Shown: positions 17,824-26,374 of the stretch, piece by piece
Numbering within the stretch: the stretch's first letter is position 1
Layout: every line of letters starts with the position of its first letter
DNA from: a virus
Virus record (IMG/VR): IMGVR_UViG_3300032326_002475
Coordinates: 1-64,000 of that record
Direction: 5' to 3' (one strand)
DNA: 64,000 nt
Notes under the pieces: model-generated
Database searches by the model: none
Told to the model about the DNA's origin: nothing
Seen by the model: the letters and a program-made list of their open reading frames with translations, nothing else
Translations under genes and position numbers: made by a program

Positions 17824-20184
17824 CTACAAATATTCTTCTTCAGAATTTTGAGATCCTGTTCTTCTCTTAATTACTTGCAATAAGACATTTATACAGTCTT
17901 GAGGATGATCATTTAATTCTTTATCGGTAAATCTGACAATAATCCACCCTTTACTTGCTAATTCAGAATCTCTTCTCTTATCTTTAGCAATTTTATCTGG
18001 ATTGTTATGCCAAATTTCTCCATCTGCCTCAACGCCAACCTTTAAGTTTGGAATAGCAGCATCTAATTGATAATCAAATGTTGGACCAGCTGAATACTGT
18101 GCATATAATGAATAGGGCATATTTAAGCTCATAAGCATACCATAAAGCTTTTTCTCTAATGATGTAAACATTTGAGGTTGTGCTCTATCAAGTTTCTTTG
18201 CTAAAACTTGTCTAACACCAGTATCTTCAGACTGTGCAAGAACAGAAAGTTCATAATTTGCTTCATAGTTCAAAGCTACTGAATTCATGCCACCAGCAAT
18301 TGGATCTACCAGGTTCCCATATAACCCATCATATTTCTCAGGTAAAGGACCTAAAGAGCCTCTACCAGTAACAGGTGAAATGGACATCAAGAAGCCTTCA
18401 TGTGCTGCTGACTTAATATTTGAGCTTGCATATCGATTGTTAGATCTTGATAATTTTGCTAATACTCTTTCATTATAGACATCATTAATAATGGTTGAAG
18501 CAATCTTGTAGAATCTATCTTTCTCAGCAGCAGTAGGCATTGGTGGAGGAGCAGCTGGCGCTGGAGGAGCTCCACCTGGTGCAGGAGCACCTCCAAGTGG
18601 AGCTTGAGGCATAGGAGGTTCTACCGGCATCTGACCAGCTCCAGCTCCAAAGCCCTGTCCAGTAACTGGCCCACTTTGTAAGTTTAATGAAAAGGCTGGT
18701 GTTCCAAAGCTTTGATCACTGATAAAGTTTGCACCTTGCTCAAACCTCAGTCTTTCAATTTCTTGATCTGAGTCCAAACCAAAAGCCTCAATTAGTGAGA
18801 CATTTGAAATAACACCATTTTGATTTGCAGTAACAAGCATTTGGAGCTTGCCAGTATCATCCCTTAGTTGAAGATCATCAAACTTAATTTTAGGATAGAC
18901 AAGCTCATCTTGCCCTCTTTCACCTTCAATTACAAATCCATTCCACTCAGCTACAGGCTTGAATACACATTGCTCAACCCAGTGTGCAACCTCTCTTCTA
19001 AAGGTTTCAAGCCTTTGAGCCATAGCAAGCAAACCAACTTGAGCATTTCCATAAGTTGGTCCTTCACCATTAAGTAAAGCTTTGTTGAGCATAACGCCAT
19101 CTAAAATTTCTTGCTCAATTAGTTCAAATTCTCCGGTTAGTGGATGAATCTTACCAGTAGCGCCATACCATTCCATATCAAAGTTATGGTGGGTAACAAG
19201 GGTCAAGTTTGGATCATTAGCAATTGATGCTAACTCGTCTTGAACATTGTCAATATCTTCTTGTGATGCTGGTCTTGTATCACTTCCAATTTTTACAACC
19301 TTAATTGGAATAATCAATCTTTCAGCAATCATGTACTGAGCTTGGCGTAATTTATCTTTATAGGTCAAGATTGGAAATAATGGCCTAATCATAGAAACGC
19401 CATAGTCTTCCCAAGGATTTGATCCATGCTTGAAATGATGAATTGAAATAGGACTTAACTTAATTGGGTCCCCTTTCATAATCATTTTTTTGACATCATC
19501 AGGAATAGAATCATAAATTTCTTTTGGATGTCTTTCATTTATGATTCTGACTTCTTCTGCTGATGGTTTATATGCATAAGATCCAGGTTGGTCAATCATT
19601 CCTGGGGTTTTGATTACACTGTCAGGATTTAGGATTGAAATAGATTTCCAAGTTGCACCATCATGCTTACAAGGCTCGTTTTTATTATTGTCCCAGTTTG
19701 AGCCATTACAGTGCTCGCATTCAATGGACAAAAGTACAAATGAATCACCCAATAAGTGATAAGCTTGTGAAATTTCTGGAAGCCATTTTTGGAAGTTTAA
19801 CTTTTCAACTAATTTTTCAAAATAGTCTTTTACGTAGGAAGATGAGCATTCAAGCTTCCATCCAGAAAAGGGATAGTTTTTATAAAAGTTGATGGCAGCA
19901 GCAACTTTTGGCTCATTGTTTTTCCACCAAGATGCCCAAAGATAAACTTCTCTTCTGGCGTTTGGGATTTGGAAAGATGAAGGCGTTAAGAATGGAGAAT
20001 AAAAGTTTGGAGCAGTGGTGATAGTATTTGTACTAGCTGATCTAGATACAGATGGGCCAAGTCCTAATCCAATTCTACTACTTGCATATCTTTGTTCAGA
20101 TGGTGTGCTTGCAGATGATTTCTCACCAGCAACTTGAGTCGCTGAAGTTCTAATAGCAGCTGCCAAAGATGTTCTGTTTGCCAT
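17824..20184 (-). CDS. Portal protein with C-terminal DUF559/Vsr-like nuclease domain
   Basis: A 786-residue protein. Residues 1-500 look like a portal: a wing with LWASWWKNNEPKVAAAINFY, a stem region with DGVMLNKALLNGEGPTYGNA, and RLETFRREVAHWVEQ, a typical portal helix. A Pro/Gly/Ala linker follows near 520-560. The last 110 residues are unlike any portal I know. They show the pattern of DUF559/very-short-patch-repair-like nucleases: EKKLYGMLMSLNM, then YQLDAAIP, VGVEADGEIWH (Glu719, Asp721, His726), KRRDSELASKGW and IVRFTDKEL. The acidic residues of a PD-(D/E)XK site look intact. A TATAAT box lies 7 bases before the ATG. Portal call is strong; nuclease activity is inferred. Confidence 0.85.
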   Translation of the reverse strand: MANRTSLAAAIRTSATQVAGEKSSASTPSEQRYASSRIGLGLGPSVSRSASTNTITTAPNFYSPFLTPSSFQIPNARREVYLWASWWKNNEPKVAAAINFYKNYPFSGWKLECSSSYVKDYFEKLVEKLNFQKWLPEISQAYHLLGDSFVLLSIECEHCNGSNWDNNKNEPCKHDGATWKSISILNPDSVIKTPGMIDQPGSYAYKPSAEEVRIINERHPKEIYDSIPDDVKKMIMKGDPIKLSPISIHHFKHGSNPWEDYGVSMIRPLFPILTYKDKLRQAQYMIAERLIIPIKVVKIGSDTRPASQEDIDNVQDELASIANDPNLTLVTHHNFDMEWYGATGKIHPLTGEFELIEQEILDGVMLNKALLNGEGPTYGNAQVGLLAMAQRLETFRREVAHWVEQCVFKPVAEWNGFVIEGERGQDELVYPKIKFDDLQLRDDTGKLQMLVTANQNGVISNVSLIEAFGLDSDQEIERLRFEQGANFISDQSFGTPAFSLNLQSGPVTGQGFGAGAGQMPVEPPMPQAPLGGAPAPGGAPPAPAAPPPMPTAAEKDRFYKIASTIINDVYNERVLAKLSRSNNRYASSNIKSAAHEGFLMSISPVTGRGSLGPLPEKYDGLYGNLVDPIAGGMNSVALNYEANYELSVLAQSEDTGVRQVLAKKLDRAQPQMFTSLEKKLYGMLMSLNMPYSLYAQYSAGPTFDYQLDAAIPNLKVGVEADGEIWHNNPDKIAKDKRRDSELASKGWIIVRFTDKELNDHPQDCINVLLQVIKRRTGSQNSEEEYL

Positions 20185-20191
20185 AACTTAA

Positions 20192-20197
20192 ATTATA
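20192..20197 (-). promoter_or_regulatory. TATAAT -10 box, leaderless type, before portal
   Basis: TATAAT on the minus strand lies 7 bases before the portal ATG at 20184. There is no Shine-Dalgarno sequence and no good -35 element, so a phage sigma factor could be involved. Confidence 0.4.
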
Positions 20198-20570
20198 CCC
20201 AAGTTTGAGATGAAGGAGCGCTCTTTTCTGTGAATAAGCCTTTGTTTCTAAGCGCTAAGTATCGTCCTTCACCTTTGAACATGTGAATATCTGAATCAGT
20301 TTGATTTAGTGTGTTTCTAATTGGTGTCTCATTATCAGGAAAATTCATTCTAAGTTGTTCTTCTGTAGTTAAATTTTCTGGGGATAATTGATCTGATTTA
20401 GGTTGAATTTCAGAAATTTCATCATCAATATTAGTGTTGATAATTGATATATTTCCAGGATTCAAAATACTCATGTTTTCTGGAGCTATAACAGAAACAG
20501 TTGAGCCGTCATTGCTTTGCTTTTCCTGTTTAGCAACACCAAAGGCAGCTTTGACGACTCTATACCACAT
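20193..20570 (-). CDS. Unidentified small head-module protein
   Basis: A 125-residue protein of unknown function. It starts MWYRVVKAAFGVAKQ, the same tryptophan-tyrosine-basic opening seen in the plus-strand island at 40060-42438. The rest is polar and probably disordered, with several Asn/Ile/Ser segments and no recognisable domain. It lies directly upstream of the portal gene and one base after the stop of the next gene. An accessory head or injected protein would fit, but nothing proves it. Confidence 0.6.
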   Translation of the reverse strand: MWYRVVKAAFGVAKQEKQSNDGSTVSVIAPENMSILNPGNISIINTNIDDEISEIQPKSDQLSPENLTTEEQLRMNFPDNETPIRNTLNQTDSDIHMFKGEGRYLALRNKGLFTEKSAPSSQTWV

Positions 20571-20571
20571 A

Positions 20572-22122
20572 TTATTCTCTTGAATCTTCTAGTAAACTAT
20601 CTAACCCTAATTCAGATGCAAAATGTTTTAAATCCTCATCTGAAAATTGATGTCCCCAAGAATCATCATCTAATTCAGAAAGAAGTTCTTCAATTGTTTT
20701 GTCAACATCTTTCTCAGGATTTTTTCTACTCTCTTCTAAATGAGAATCAAATGAAAGATCTTCCTTAGCCTTCTTTGCTGTTTTGTTTAGATGTTGAGAA
20801 GCAGACATATCATCTCCGTCTCCTGCTTCATCATTAATCTCAGCGCTAATTTGCTTGGGATCTGATTCATTATCTGATAATTGATGAGCATAAGATTCTT
20901 CCATTTCTCCTCTATGCCCCATCATGCCAGCATCTGAAAGTTGATCTTCTCTAACACTTTCTGTATCTGATTCAATATTGTTGATTTTTCTTAAGAGCTC
21001 TTCTAATGAAAAACTGGTATTACCGTTTGTTCTAGGTAATTGTTGATCAATAACTTTTGAATGATCAGTTTGTGAAGTTCTAGTTTTCTTAGGCTTCTTG
21101 TCTTCAGTATGGCCATATTGACTCTGTTTCATAGATGACAATTGTGATTGAATACTGTCTTCATAGTTTGCTTTATCTCTTAAAGCATTAGCACCTTGAG
21201 TACTCTTTTCAAACATCATTTCATATGTATTGTCAGCATCAGTTACGTCTTTACTTCTTTGCCCTTCACTCAAATTAATATTTTGATCATTGTCAGGACT
21301 TCTATGAACATCTAATCTTGCAAATGTTTCATCATGAGAAATAAAAGCAACTTTGAGCCAATCTTGATAAGCACAAGTTACTGATCCATCTTCTGCAACT
21401 CTGGAATCAATGCAGTTAAATCTACACTTTGAAACTTCCATAGCTACAGGCTTGCCATAAGTATATTTACCTTTAGGGCACATAAGATAAGGTTCATTAT
21501 CTTGTGTTGATAATGTTGTGTAAGCTAATCTTCGAGTCTCTTTAGGAGTAAGAGTTTCGTAACATGCTTTAACATAATCTTTTGCATATAAAAGCTCTTT
21601 CTTATCTCCAGAAAGAACTTTTGATCTTAAGTTAGTTAAAGCTACTCTTTCATTTCTATCTACAAGAGATGCTAATTTATCAAGAGACTCAATAGATTTA
21701 ATTTGCCAATAACCAGCAGATTTATCATCTTGTTTTGATGCAATTCTTTCAAGTTTGGCTGCATCATTATTTTTATCTAAAAAGTTTTGAAGAGCCATAT
21801 AAGAATATCTGTAATTATTTCTAAGCTCAGATGCTAAAATTGTTTTATATTTTTGTAATCTAGACGCTAATGTTGGGAATGCCATATTTCCAGGAAGTGC
21901 TATAATTTTAGTTACTTCTTGAGGTCCACCATCATTTCTGAATTCTTCAGTGACACCATCATGACATAAATCTTCATCATCAATGAGTGAAAAGATATTA
22001 TCAGGAGAAAATTTTCCTGAGTTTTCTTTTAATCCATCAATCATTTTCTGAAGCATCATAACAATACTTACGCCGTTTAAGGAAGGTGAGTTCTTTTCAC
22101 TCTTTTTTGATTTTTCTGCCAT
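20572..22122 (-). CDS. Unidentified head-module protein with DAGxxGH motif
   Basis: About 516 residues. Start set at the ATG at 22122 because GGAAGGA lies 6 bases before it; a GTG at 22137 is the alternative. The N-terminal half is helical and contains LPGNMAFPTLASRLQKYK and a cysteine pair region (CPKGKYTY...CRFNC...CAYQDW) that could bind metal. The C-terminal half is acidic and disordered. It includes REDQLSDAGMMGHRGE, which resembles REELLADAGLYGHKSK in the protease/scaffold protein. Gene order puts it beside the portal, so a structural or assembly role is likely. I do not recognise a family. Confidence 0.6.
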   Translation of the reverse strand: MAEKSKKSEKNSPSLNGVSIVMMLQKMIDGLKENSGKFSPDNIFSLIDDEDLCHDGVTEEFRNDGGPQEVTKIIALPGNMAFPTLASRLQKYKTILASELRNNYRYSYMALQNFLDKNNDAAKLERIASKQDDKSAGYWQIKSIESLDKLASLVDRNERVALTNLRSKVLSGDKKELLYAKDYVKACYETLTPKETRRLAYTTLSTQDNEPYLMCPKGKYTYGKPVAMEVSKCRFNCIDSRVAEDGSVTCAYQDWLKVAFISHDETFARLDVHRSPDNDQNINLSEGQRSKDVTDADNTYEMMFEKSTQGANALRDKANYEDSIQSQLSSMKQSQYGHTEDKKPKKTRTSQTDHSKVIDQQLPRTNGNTSFSLEELLRKINNIESDTESVREDQLSDAGMMGHRGEMEESYAHQLSDNESDPKQISAEINDEAGDGDDMSASQHLNKTAKKAKEDLSFDSHLEESRKNPEKDVDKTIEELLSELDDDSWGHQFSDEDLKHFASELGLDSLLEDSRE

Positions 22123-22137
22123 TTTAGTTCCTTCCAC

Positions 22138-23103
22138 CTAGTCGCCAAGACCTAAATTTTTCAAATCATCTTTGTCAAAATTTCTAGCAATTAGTGCTTG
22201 TTTAATGAACTTAATTTCTTGTTTGATGCCTTTTTTATCATCTGCATCTTTGCCATGACCTTGAGGAGTATTTTTATCATAATCTTGCAAGTCTAATAAA
22301 AAACAAGCTCTCATAATTAATTCAGGAGTTGATCTTTTTGCGTAGTCTGGCTTTTTATCATAATCAAGGGAAGCAGTTGAAGTTCTTTTATCTATTTCTT
22401 CTAGTTCTTTGACAGCATCTGAAAGTTCATCTTTACCTTCAGCTACTTCTTTTGCATCATTAACTAGAGAATCTGTAGAGACACTTTCTCTTACATTTTT
22501 TTCAGAACTTTTATCTTCTTTAGATTTCTTTTTCTTGTTATAGTCTCTAACAATATCTACTGCTCTTTCAATTGTTTCTTTATTCCAAAATTTTAATTTA
22601 GCTAAGTATCTAACAATATCGTTTTTTTCAATTCCATGGTCAAGAAGCTTACCAACTTTACCCATTAAAACTCTAAAAGGATTACCTCTGGTTTTTTTCT
22701 TCTTTTTAGTTACAGCTGCTTCTCTGAAATTGTACACTTTGCTTTTTTCCTTTGATAAATATTCTTTTTCAATTTTATTAGCAATATCTATATATGTTGG
22801 ATCATACTGTCCTGTGTCTGGATCTTTAGTCTTTTTTCTAGGATCGTTTGCCATCATAAGTGCGCTAGATAGTTTATTAAGTCTTGATCTTAGTCTTTTG
22901 TCATTTACTTTGTCTGCAACATCAGATATTCTGTCGCAAACAGCTTGTTTATCAGAATCATGACAAGACTTAACTTCTTCAATAAGTTCTCTTAAGTCTT
23001 TTTTAGTAATTCCCTCACTTTGCTCACCACCCAAAGCAATATTGTTTATGCCATTTGCTGGATTTGATGCCATAGGGGCGTTAAAGTTGGAAATTCTATA
23101 CAT
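22138..23103 (-). CDS. Unidentified lysine-rich head-module protein
   Basis: A 321-residue protein with a strongly basic middle (residues about 120-210, many Lys-Lys and Lys-Ser runs) and a Lys/Asp-rich C-terminus (YDKKPDYAKRSTPELIMRAC). It has no known catalytic motif. The basic region could contact DNA or acidic partner proteins. It begins MYRISNF, loosely like other head-module proteins. It sits between two other unidentified head genes and is spaced by 4 bases from the upstream one, so it belongs to the same transcript. Confidence 0.55.
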   Translation of the reverse strand: MYRISNFNAPMASNPANGINNIALGGEQSEGITKKDLRELIEEVKSCHDSDKQAVCDRISDVADKVNDKRLRSRLNKLSSALMMANDPRKKTKDPDTGQYDPTYIDIANKIEKEYLSKEKSKVYNFREAAVTKKKKKTRGNPFRVLMGKVGKLLDHGIEKNDIVRYLAKLKFWNKETIERAVDIVRDYNKKKKSKEDKSSEKNVRESVSTDSLVNDAKEVAEGKDELSDAVKELEEIDKRTSTASLDYDKKPDYAKRSTPELIMRACFLLDLQDYDKNTPQGHGKDADDKKGIKQEIKFIKQALIARNFDKDDLKNLGLGD

Positions 23104-23107
23104 TAGC

Positions 23108-23923
23108 TTAATCTTCTATATCTAAATCTAAAGAAATACTATTATAAATTTCTGAAATATTTTTAGCTCTATTATTAGCTTTTTCACCAAGTTGGTTTTG
23201 AATATTTTTCTTAATAGCAAGTCTTTGCTCTCTTGATTGATCTTGTAAAGCAATTCTTTTGCTTTCTCTCTCATCAAGAGCAGAAGGATCAACCATGCCA
23301 AATTGAGATGTGTACTCAACATCAGAAGAAGTTCTTAAGATAGAATGAGCTCTTGATGAAACAACATTTTTCTCTCTAATGGAATTTAATTTTCTTTCTT
23401 CCCAACTTGCATGTCTTGAGCTTTGCGCTTCTCTTTTAGCAGTAAGTTCAGCTTTTGATTGCTCAGAAGTTGAATTTTGGCTATTCATAAATTCTTCTGT
23501 AATATTAATCATATCTGGATTAAAAATATTAGCAGATCCTCTTAAGAGACAATCCATGTATTCATCAGCAGAATATGCCTTAAGATTACTTGTAGTAGTT
23601 CTAGCATTTAACCCAGAATCTGTTCCGTAATCAGCTCTCTTAATAGCGCCTAATTCTTGTGATAAAATTCTATCTTCAATCGTATCTGTTCTTAAGTCTT
23701 GATATGTTGAAGCACCAGAAATCTTTTCCCAAGATTTATTCAATGATGTAGCTTCTTTTGTAAAACCAATTTGTTGCTTGGAAATCTTCATTCTATTATC
23801 AGAACTATTTGATTTTAACTCAGCATAAGGATCTTCGTCAATTTCAACTTGTGATCCTACAAATTTTTTCTCAATAAAGCTAGGAATATTGTCAATTTCT
23901 CTTACTTTTCTAAATAAACTCAT
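23108..23923 (-). CDS. Unidentified helical head-module protein
   Basis: A 271-residue, mostly helical and highly charged protein. Glu/Arg/Ser-rich stretches from about residue 150 on (for example AELTAKREAQSSRHASWEER) suggest coiled coil. There are no cysteines or catalytic motifs. The start at 23923 has AGGAT upstream. It lies between the hairpin at 23956-23974 and a further head gene. Scaffold, tail-assembly or internal head functions are all possible. Confidence 0.55.
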   Translation of the reverse strand: MSLFRKVREIDNIPSFIEKKFVGSQVEIDEDPYAELKSNSSDNRMKISKQQIGFTKEATSLNKSWEKISGASTYQDLRTDTIEDRILSQELGAIKRADYGTDSGLNARTTTSNLKAYSADEYMDCLLRGSANIFNPDMINITEEFMNSQNSTSEQSKAELTAKREAQSSRHASWEERKLNSIREKNVVSSRAHSILRTSSDVEYTSQFGMVDPSALDERESKRIALQDQSREQRLAIKKNIQNQLGEKANNRAKNISEIYNSISLDLDIED

Positions 23924-23955
23924 ATTTTTATCCTAGTATGAATTTCAAGAATAGC

Positions 23956-23974
23956 CCCAGGCATAAAGCCTGGG
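23956..23974. terminator. Hairpin, probable terminator
   Basis: A 7-base G+C-rich stem (23956-23962 with 23968-23974) and a 5-base loop. The T-run follows on the plus strand, while all nearby genes are minus, so it may act as a weak terminator or processing site for the gene ending at 23998. Confidence 0.5.
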
Positions 23975-23997
23975 ACCTTTTTTCTTGAGGATTTAAT

Positions 23998-24954
23998 TTA
24001 CTTGTCGTATTCTTGGGTAAAGAGTTCGTCTACCCAATCTTCAGCGTAGCCAAGATCATTTTTCCAATAATCTTTAAGTCTTTTATAGTCATCGCTGGAT
24101 AATGTAGCAAGCTTAGTCATTGAAGAAACTGCAGCAATCTTTACATTATTGTCTAATGAAGATGCCATAACTTTCTTGATGTCTGCTAAGTTATCAACCT
24201 TAGCTGATAAACCTAACATAGCTTCAATATATTCAACTGGAAAACCATTTTCAATAGCTTTTGCTGCAAAAGCTTTTTTTGCTGAATTATTCATAGAAGA
24301 AACCTTTACAAACTCATCGGATTGCTTAGCTTCGGTTTTTGGTTCAGCTACTGGCAAATTATCAATGATATTTTGTCTGTAAGCTTTTCTTTGAGCTAAC
24401 TTGATGTTCTTTTCAGATTGAGCTTGTACTTGTCTTTCGATCTTCTCAGCCAATCTTACTCTTCTCTCATGTCTGACTGCAAGAATGACGTTAGCAAGTT
24501 CTTGATCACCATTTGCTAAAGCTGTTTCAATAGCTTCTGCACTGATTTGTGATGGATGATTGAAAGCATAAGACTTTTTGTCCTCTTTTGACTTAGGGCC
24601 TTTTCTCTTCATAGGACCCTTAGCATCATCTTTGTCATCATCTTCATCGTCTTCGTGATCATGCTCGTCTGATTCTTCTTCTTCAGTTTCATCATCTTCG
24701 TGCATTTTCTTCTTTTTCTTGACATTATCAAGAAATTGTGGTGGAACATCACTAAGATCGTCAGTATCTTCTTCTGATGGTTTCTTTTTGTCGCTTAGAC
24801 CTTTGAGCATTTCTTTGGTTTCATCATCCATTTTCTTAGGCTCTTTGGCTTTGGCAAGTCTTTCATTAAAGTTGTCCCAATCAATTCCTTGAAAAACAAG
24901 GTCAGAATCAAGAGCTTCGTCTTGGATTCTGTTTGGGAAAATTCTATCTGCCAT
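23998..24954 (-). CDS. Unidentified acidic head-module protein
   Basis: A 318-residue protein. Residues about 60-130 form a Glu/Asp/His/Lys-rich disordered segment; residues 130-215 are basic and helical (RHERRVRLAEKIERQVQAQ). The C-terminus DYWKNDLGYAEDWVDELFTQ is a short helical domain that looks like a protein-binding module. A strong GAGGAG precedes the ATG. Composition resembles scaffold or internal head proteins, but I recognise no family. Confidence 0.6.
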   Translation of the reverse strand: MADRIFPNRIQDEALDSDLVFQGIDWDNFNERLAKAKEPKKMDDETKEMLKGLSDKKKPSEEDTDDLSDVPPQFLDNVKKKKKMHEDDETEEEESDEHDHEDDEDDDKDDAKGPMKRKGPKSKEDKKSYAFNHPSQISAEAIETALANGDQELANVILAVRHERRVRLAEKIERQVQAQSEKNIKLAQRKAYRQNIIDNLPVAEPKTEAKQSDEFVKVSSMNNSAKKAFAAKAIENGFPVEYIEAMLGLSAKVDNLADIKKVMASSLDNNVKIAAVSSMTKLATLSSDDYKRLKDYWKNDLGYAEDWVDELFTQEYDK

Positions 24955-25028
24955 AATTATTTTTTCTCCTCAAGAAAGAATACATTAAGTGATTTCTAAA
25001 TATTTTACTCGATTACCTTTAATGTATT

Positions 25029-25036
25029 TATTTATA
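25029..25036 (-). promoter_or_regulatory. TATAAATA box, T4-late-promoter-like
   Basis: The minus strand reads ATATAAATAAAT here, matching the T4-type late promoter core TATAAATA. It is 75 bases before the head gene starting at 24954. The same 12 bases occur upstream of the SSB gene at 53974-53981. An AT-rich 8-mer is expected by chance several times in 64 kb, so confidence is low. Confidence 0.3.
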
Positions 25037-25337
25037 TAGTTTTATCTAAAATTAAATTTTGATCCTTCAAAGTAAAGCTATTACCAATTTTTATACCCAA
25101 ATCATCAAATAATCCTTTATTTGCTTCTACAACAAACTTGACATTGTTTGATTTAGGACAACATGATTGTTCGCTTTGCGCTTTCATATCCTTAATATCT
25201 AATACTTTATAATCTTTGTCTAAAAAAGCTAATGATAAATCAAAATCAACGTTTTTATTCCAAAAACAATAATTATCAGGTGAATCAAAAATAAAAAAAG
25301 CTACTTCATATTTGTCTAAAGGCCTTGCATTCATCAA
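25032..25337 (-). CDS. DUF192 family protein, start unclear
   Basis: A DUF192-type small beta-barrel protein. From the TTG/ATG pair at 25337/25334 it gives 100-101 residues containing NYCFWNKNVDFDLSLAFLD, DIKDMKAQ, VKFVVEANKGLFDDLGIKIGN and TLKDQ, a good DUF192 match. The family's first strand and the GLM motif (IRFIAENDSTRSKGLMNARP) lie further upstream in the same open frame, which reaches to 25421 without any ATG, GTG or TTG. The frame is stopped there only by the TGA of the preceding gene. Either an unusual start codon or readthrough is needed for a full domain. Function of DUF192 is unknown. Confidence 0.65.
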   Translation of the reverse strand: MMNARPLDKYEVAFFIFDSPDNYCFWNKNVDFDLSLAFLDKDYKVLDIKDMKAQSEQSCCPKSNNVKFVVEANKGLFDDLGIKIGNSFTLKDQNLILDKTI

Positions 25338-25421
25338 TCCTTTAGATCTAGTTGAATCGTTTTCTGCTATAAATCTAATTTGTAATTTTCCATCAAAACT
25401 TTGATGTTCATTACTAGTCAG

Positions 25422-25910
25422 TCATTTAGCAACTTTGACAAATTTATTACTAGAAGCTTTTACGCTTCTGGCTTCATCTAAGTCAAATCTATCTTTTGTT
25501 CTGCCTTTTCTGAACTCATTGACAGTTTCTTGGCTTAAGTAATGATCTCTGAGGGCCAACTTAGCCTTTTCTGTTAATTCAACAGATCTGCCATAGCCCT
25601 TGATTAATCCTGCAGTCTTAAGTGCAAATAAATCATTGTCATTAATTCCGCCAGGAACATTACAATATTTAGTTTCAGAATTAACTGCCATTTGGCTTGC
25701 AGCTGTTACAACTTCATCAGTATTTGAATCAATTTCTTTAAGCATATCAATGTACTTGTTGCTTAATTTCATTGCTTCTTTTTTTGGTTGTGAATTTACA
25801 CCGAGTAATTGAATCTGAATATCAGATAATCCTAAACCTTCCATTGAAGGTCCATCAAATAATTCTGCGTGTAAATCTAAGGTATGTACAGGTTTGATTG
25901 GAAGTGGCAT
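25422..25910 (-). CDS. Unidentified protein, possible winged helix
   Basis: A 162-residue protein. The stretch LFALKTAGLIKGYGRSVELTEKAKLALRD (residues about 95-123) looks like the recognition helix and wing of a winged-helix domain. The Shine-Dalgarno AAGGAGA is good. The stop TGA is followed in the same frame by a DUF192 coding sequence (see findings). It lies in the head module; a DNA-binding or structural role is possible, and no family is recognised. Confidence 0.55.
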   Translation of the reverse strand: MPLPIKPVHTLDLHAELFDGPSMEGLGLSDIQIQLLGVNSQPKKEAMKLSNKYIDMLKEIDSNTDEVVTAASQMAVNSETKYCNVPGGINDNDLFALKTAGLIKGYGRSVELTEKAKLALRDHYLSQETVNEFRKGRTKDRFDLDEARSVKASSNKFVKVAK

Positions 25911-25915
25911 AATTT

Positions 25916-26374
25916 TTATCTCCTTGGTAATCTATTTAGATGGGCGTTTCCATCGTCAACATTTTGTTCGTTTGTTTCTTCGTATGTGTAATCATTTAGT
26001 GATGCATTTCCATAAGCTAATCCTTGAGATGGACTACTAGAATTTGATGTTGGATCAACTGCTGCTGGACCTGGTGTGGCATCATCTACGTTATTGATTG
26101 AAAAAATACTTACTTTCTTTTCTTCGTCAGTATTTCCTTGAAGTGCAAAATAATCTTTATTTAGTTTATTGGGCTTTTCAACTTGATTGAATTTGTCATC
26201 TCTTTTGATTTCTTCTTCAATTTCGTCAAAATCTACTTTTCTTTCTTCAGTGTAATCGCTTGTACTTGGATAATAGTAAGATAATTTGATAAATAAATTA
26301 TCAGATTCTTTGTATTCTCCTAATTCATCAAGTTTTTTGCAAATTCTAATTAATGATTGAATATTTGTTTTCAT
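25916..26374 (-). CDS. Unidentified head-module protein
   Basis: A 152-residue protein. Its N-terminus IRICKKLDELGEYKESDNLFIKL resembles the start of the protein at 35583-36185 (LRLASFLDQVGKYKLADKITKIA), a helical hairpin-like motif. The remainder is acidic and then Ser/Pro/Asn-rich. Its start overlaps the stop of the upstream gene as TAATG. No known domain. Confidence 0.5.
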   Translation of the reverse strand: MKTNIQSLIRICKKLDELGEYKESDNLFIKLSYYYPSTSDYTEERKVDFDEIEEEIKRDDKFNQVEKPNKLNKDYFALQGNTDEEKKVSIFSINNVDDATPGPAAVDPTSNSSSPSQGLAYGNASLNDYTYEETNEQNVDDGNAHLNRLPRR

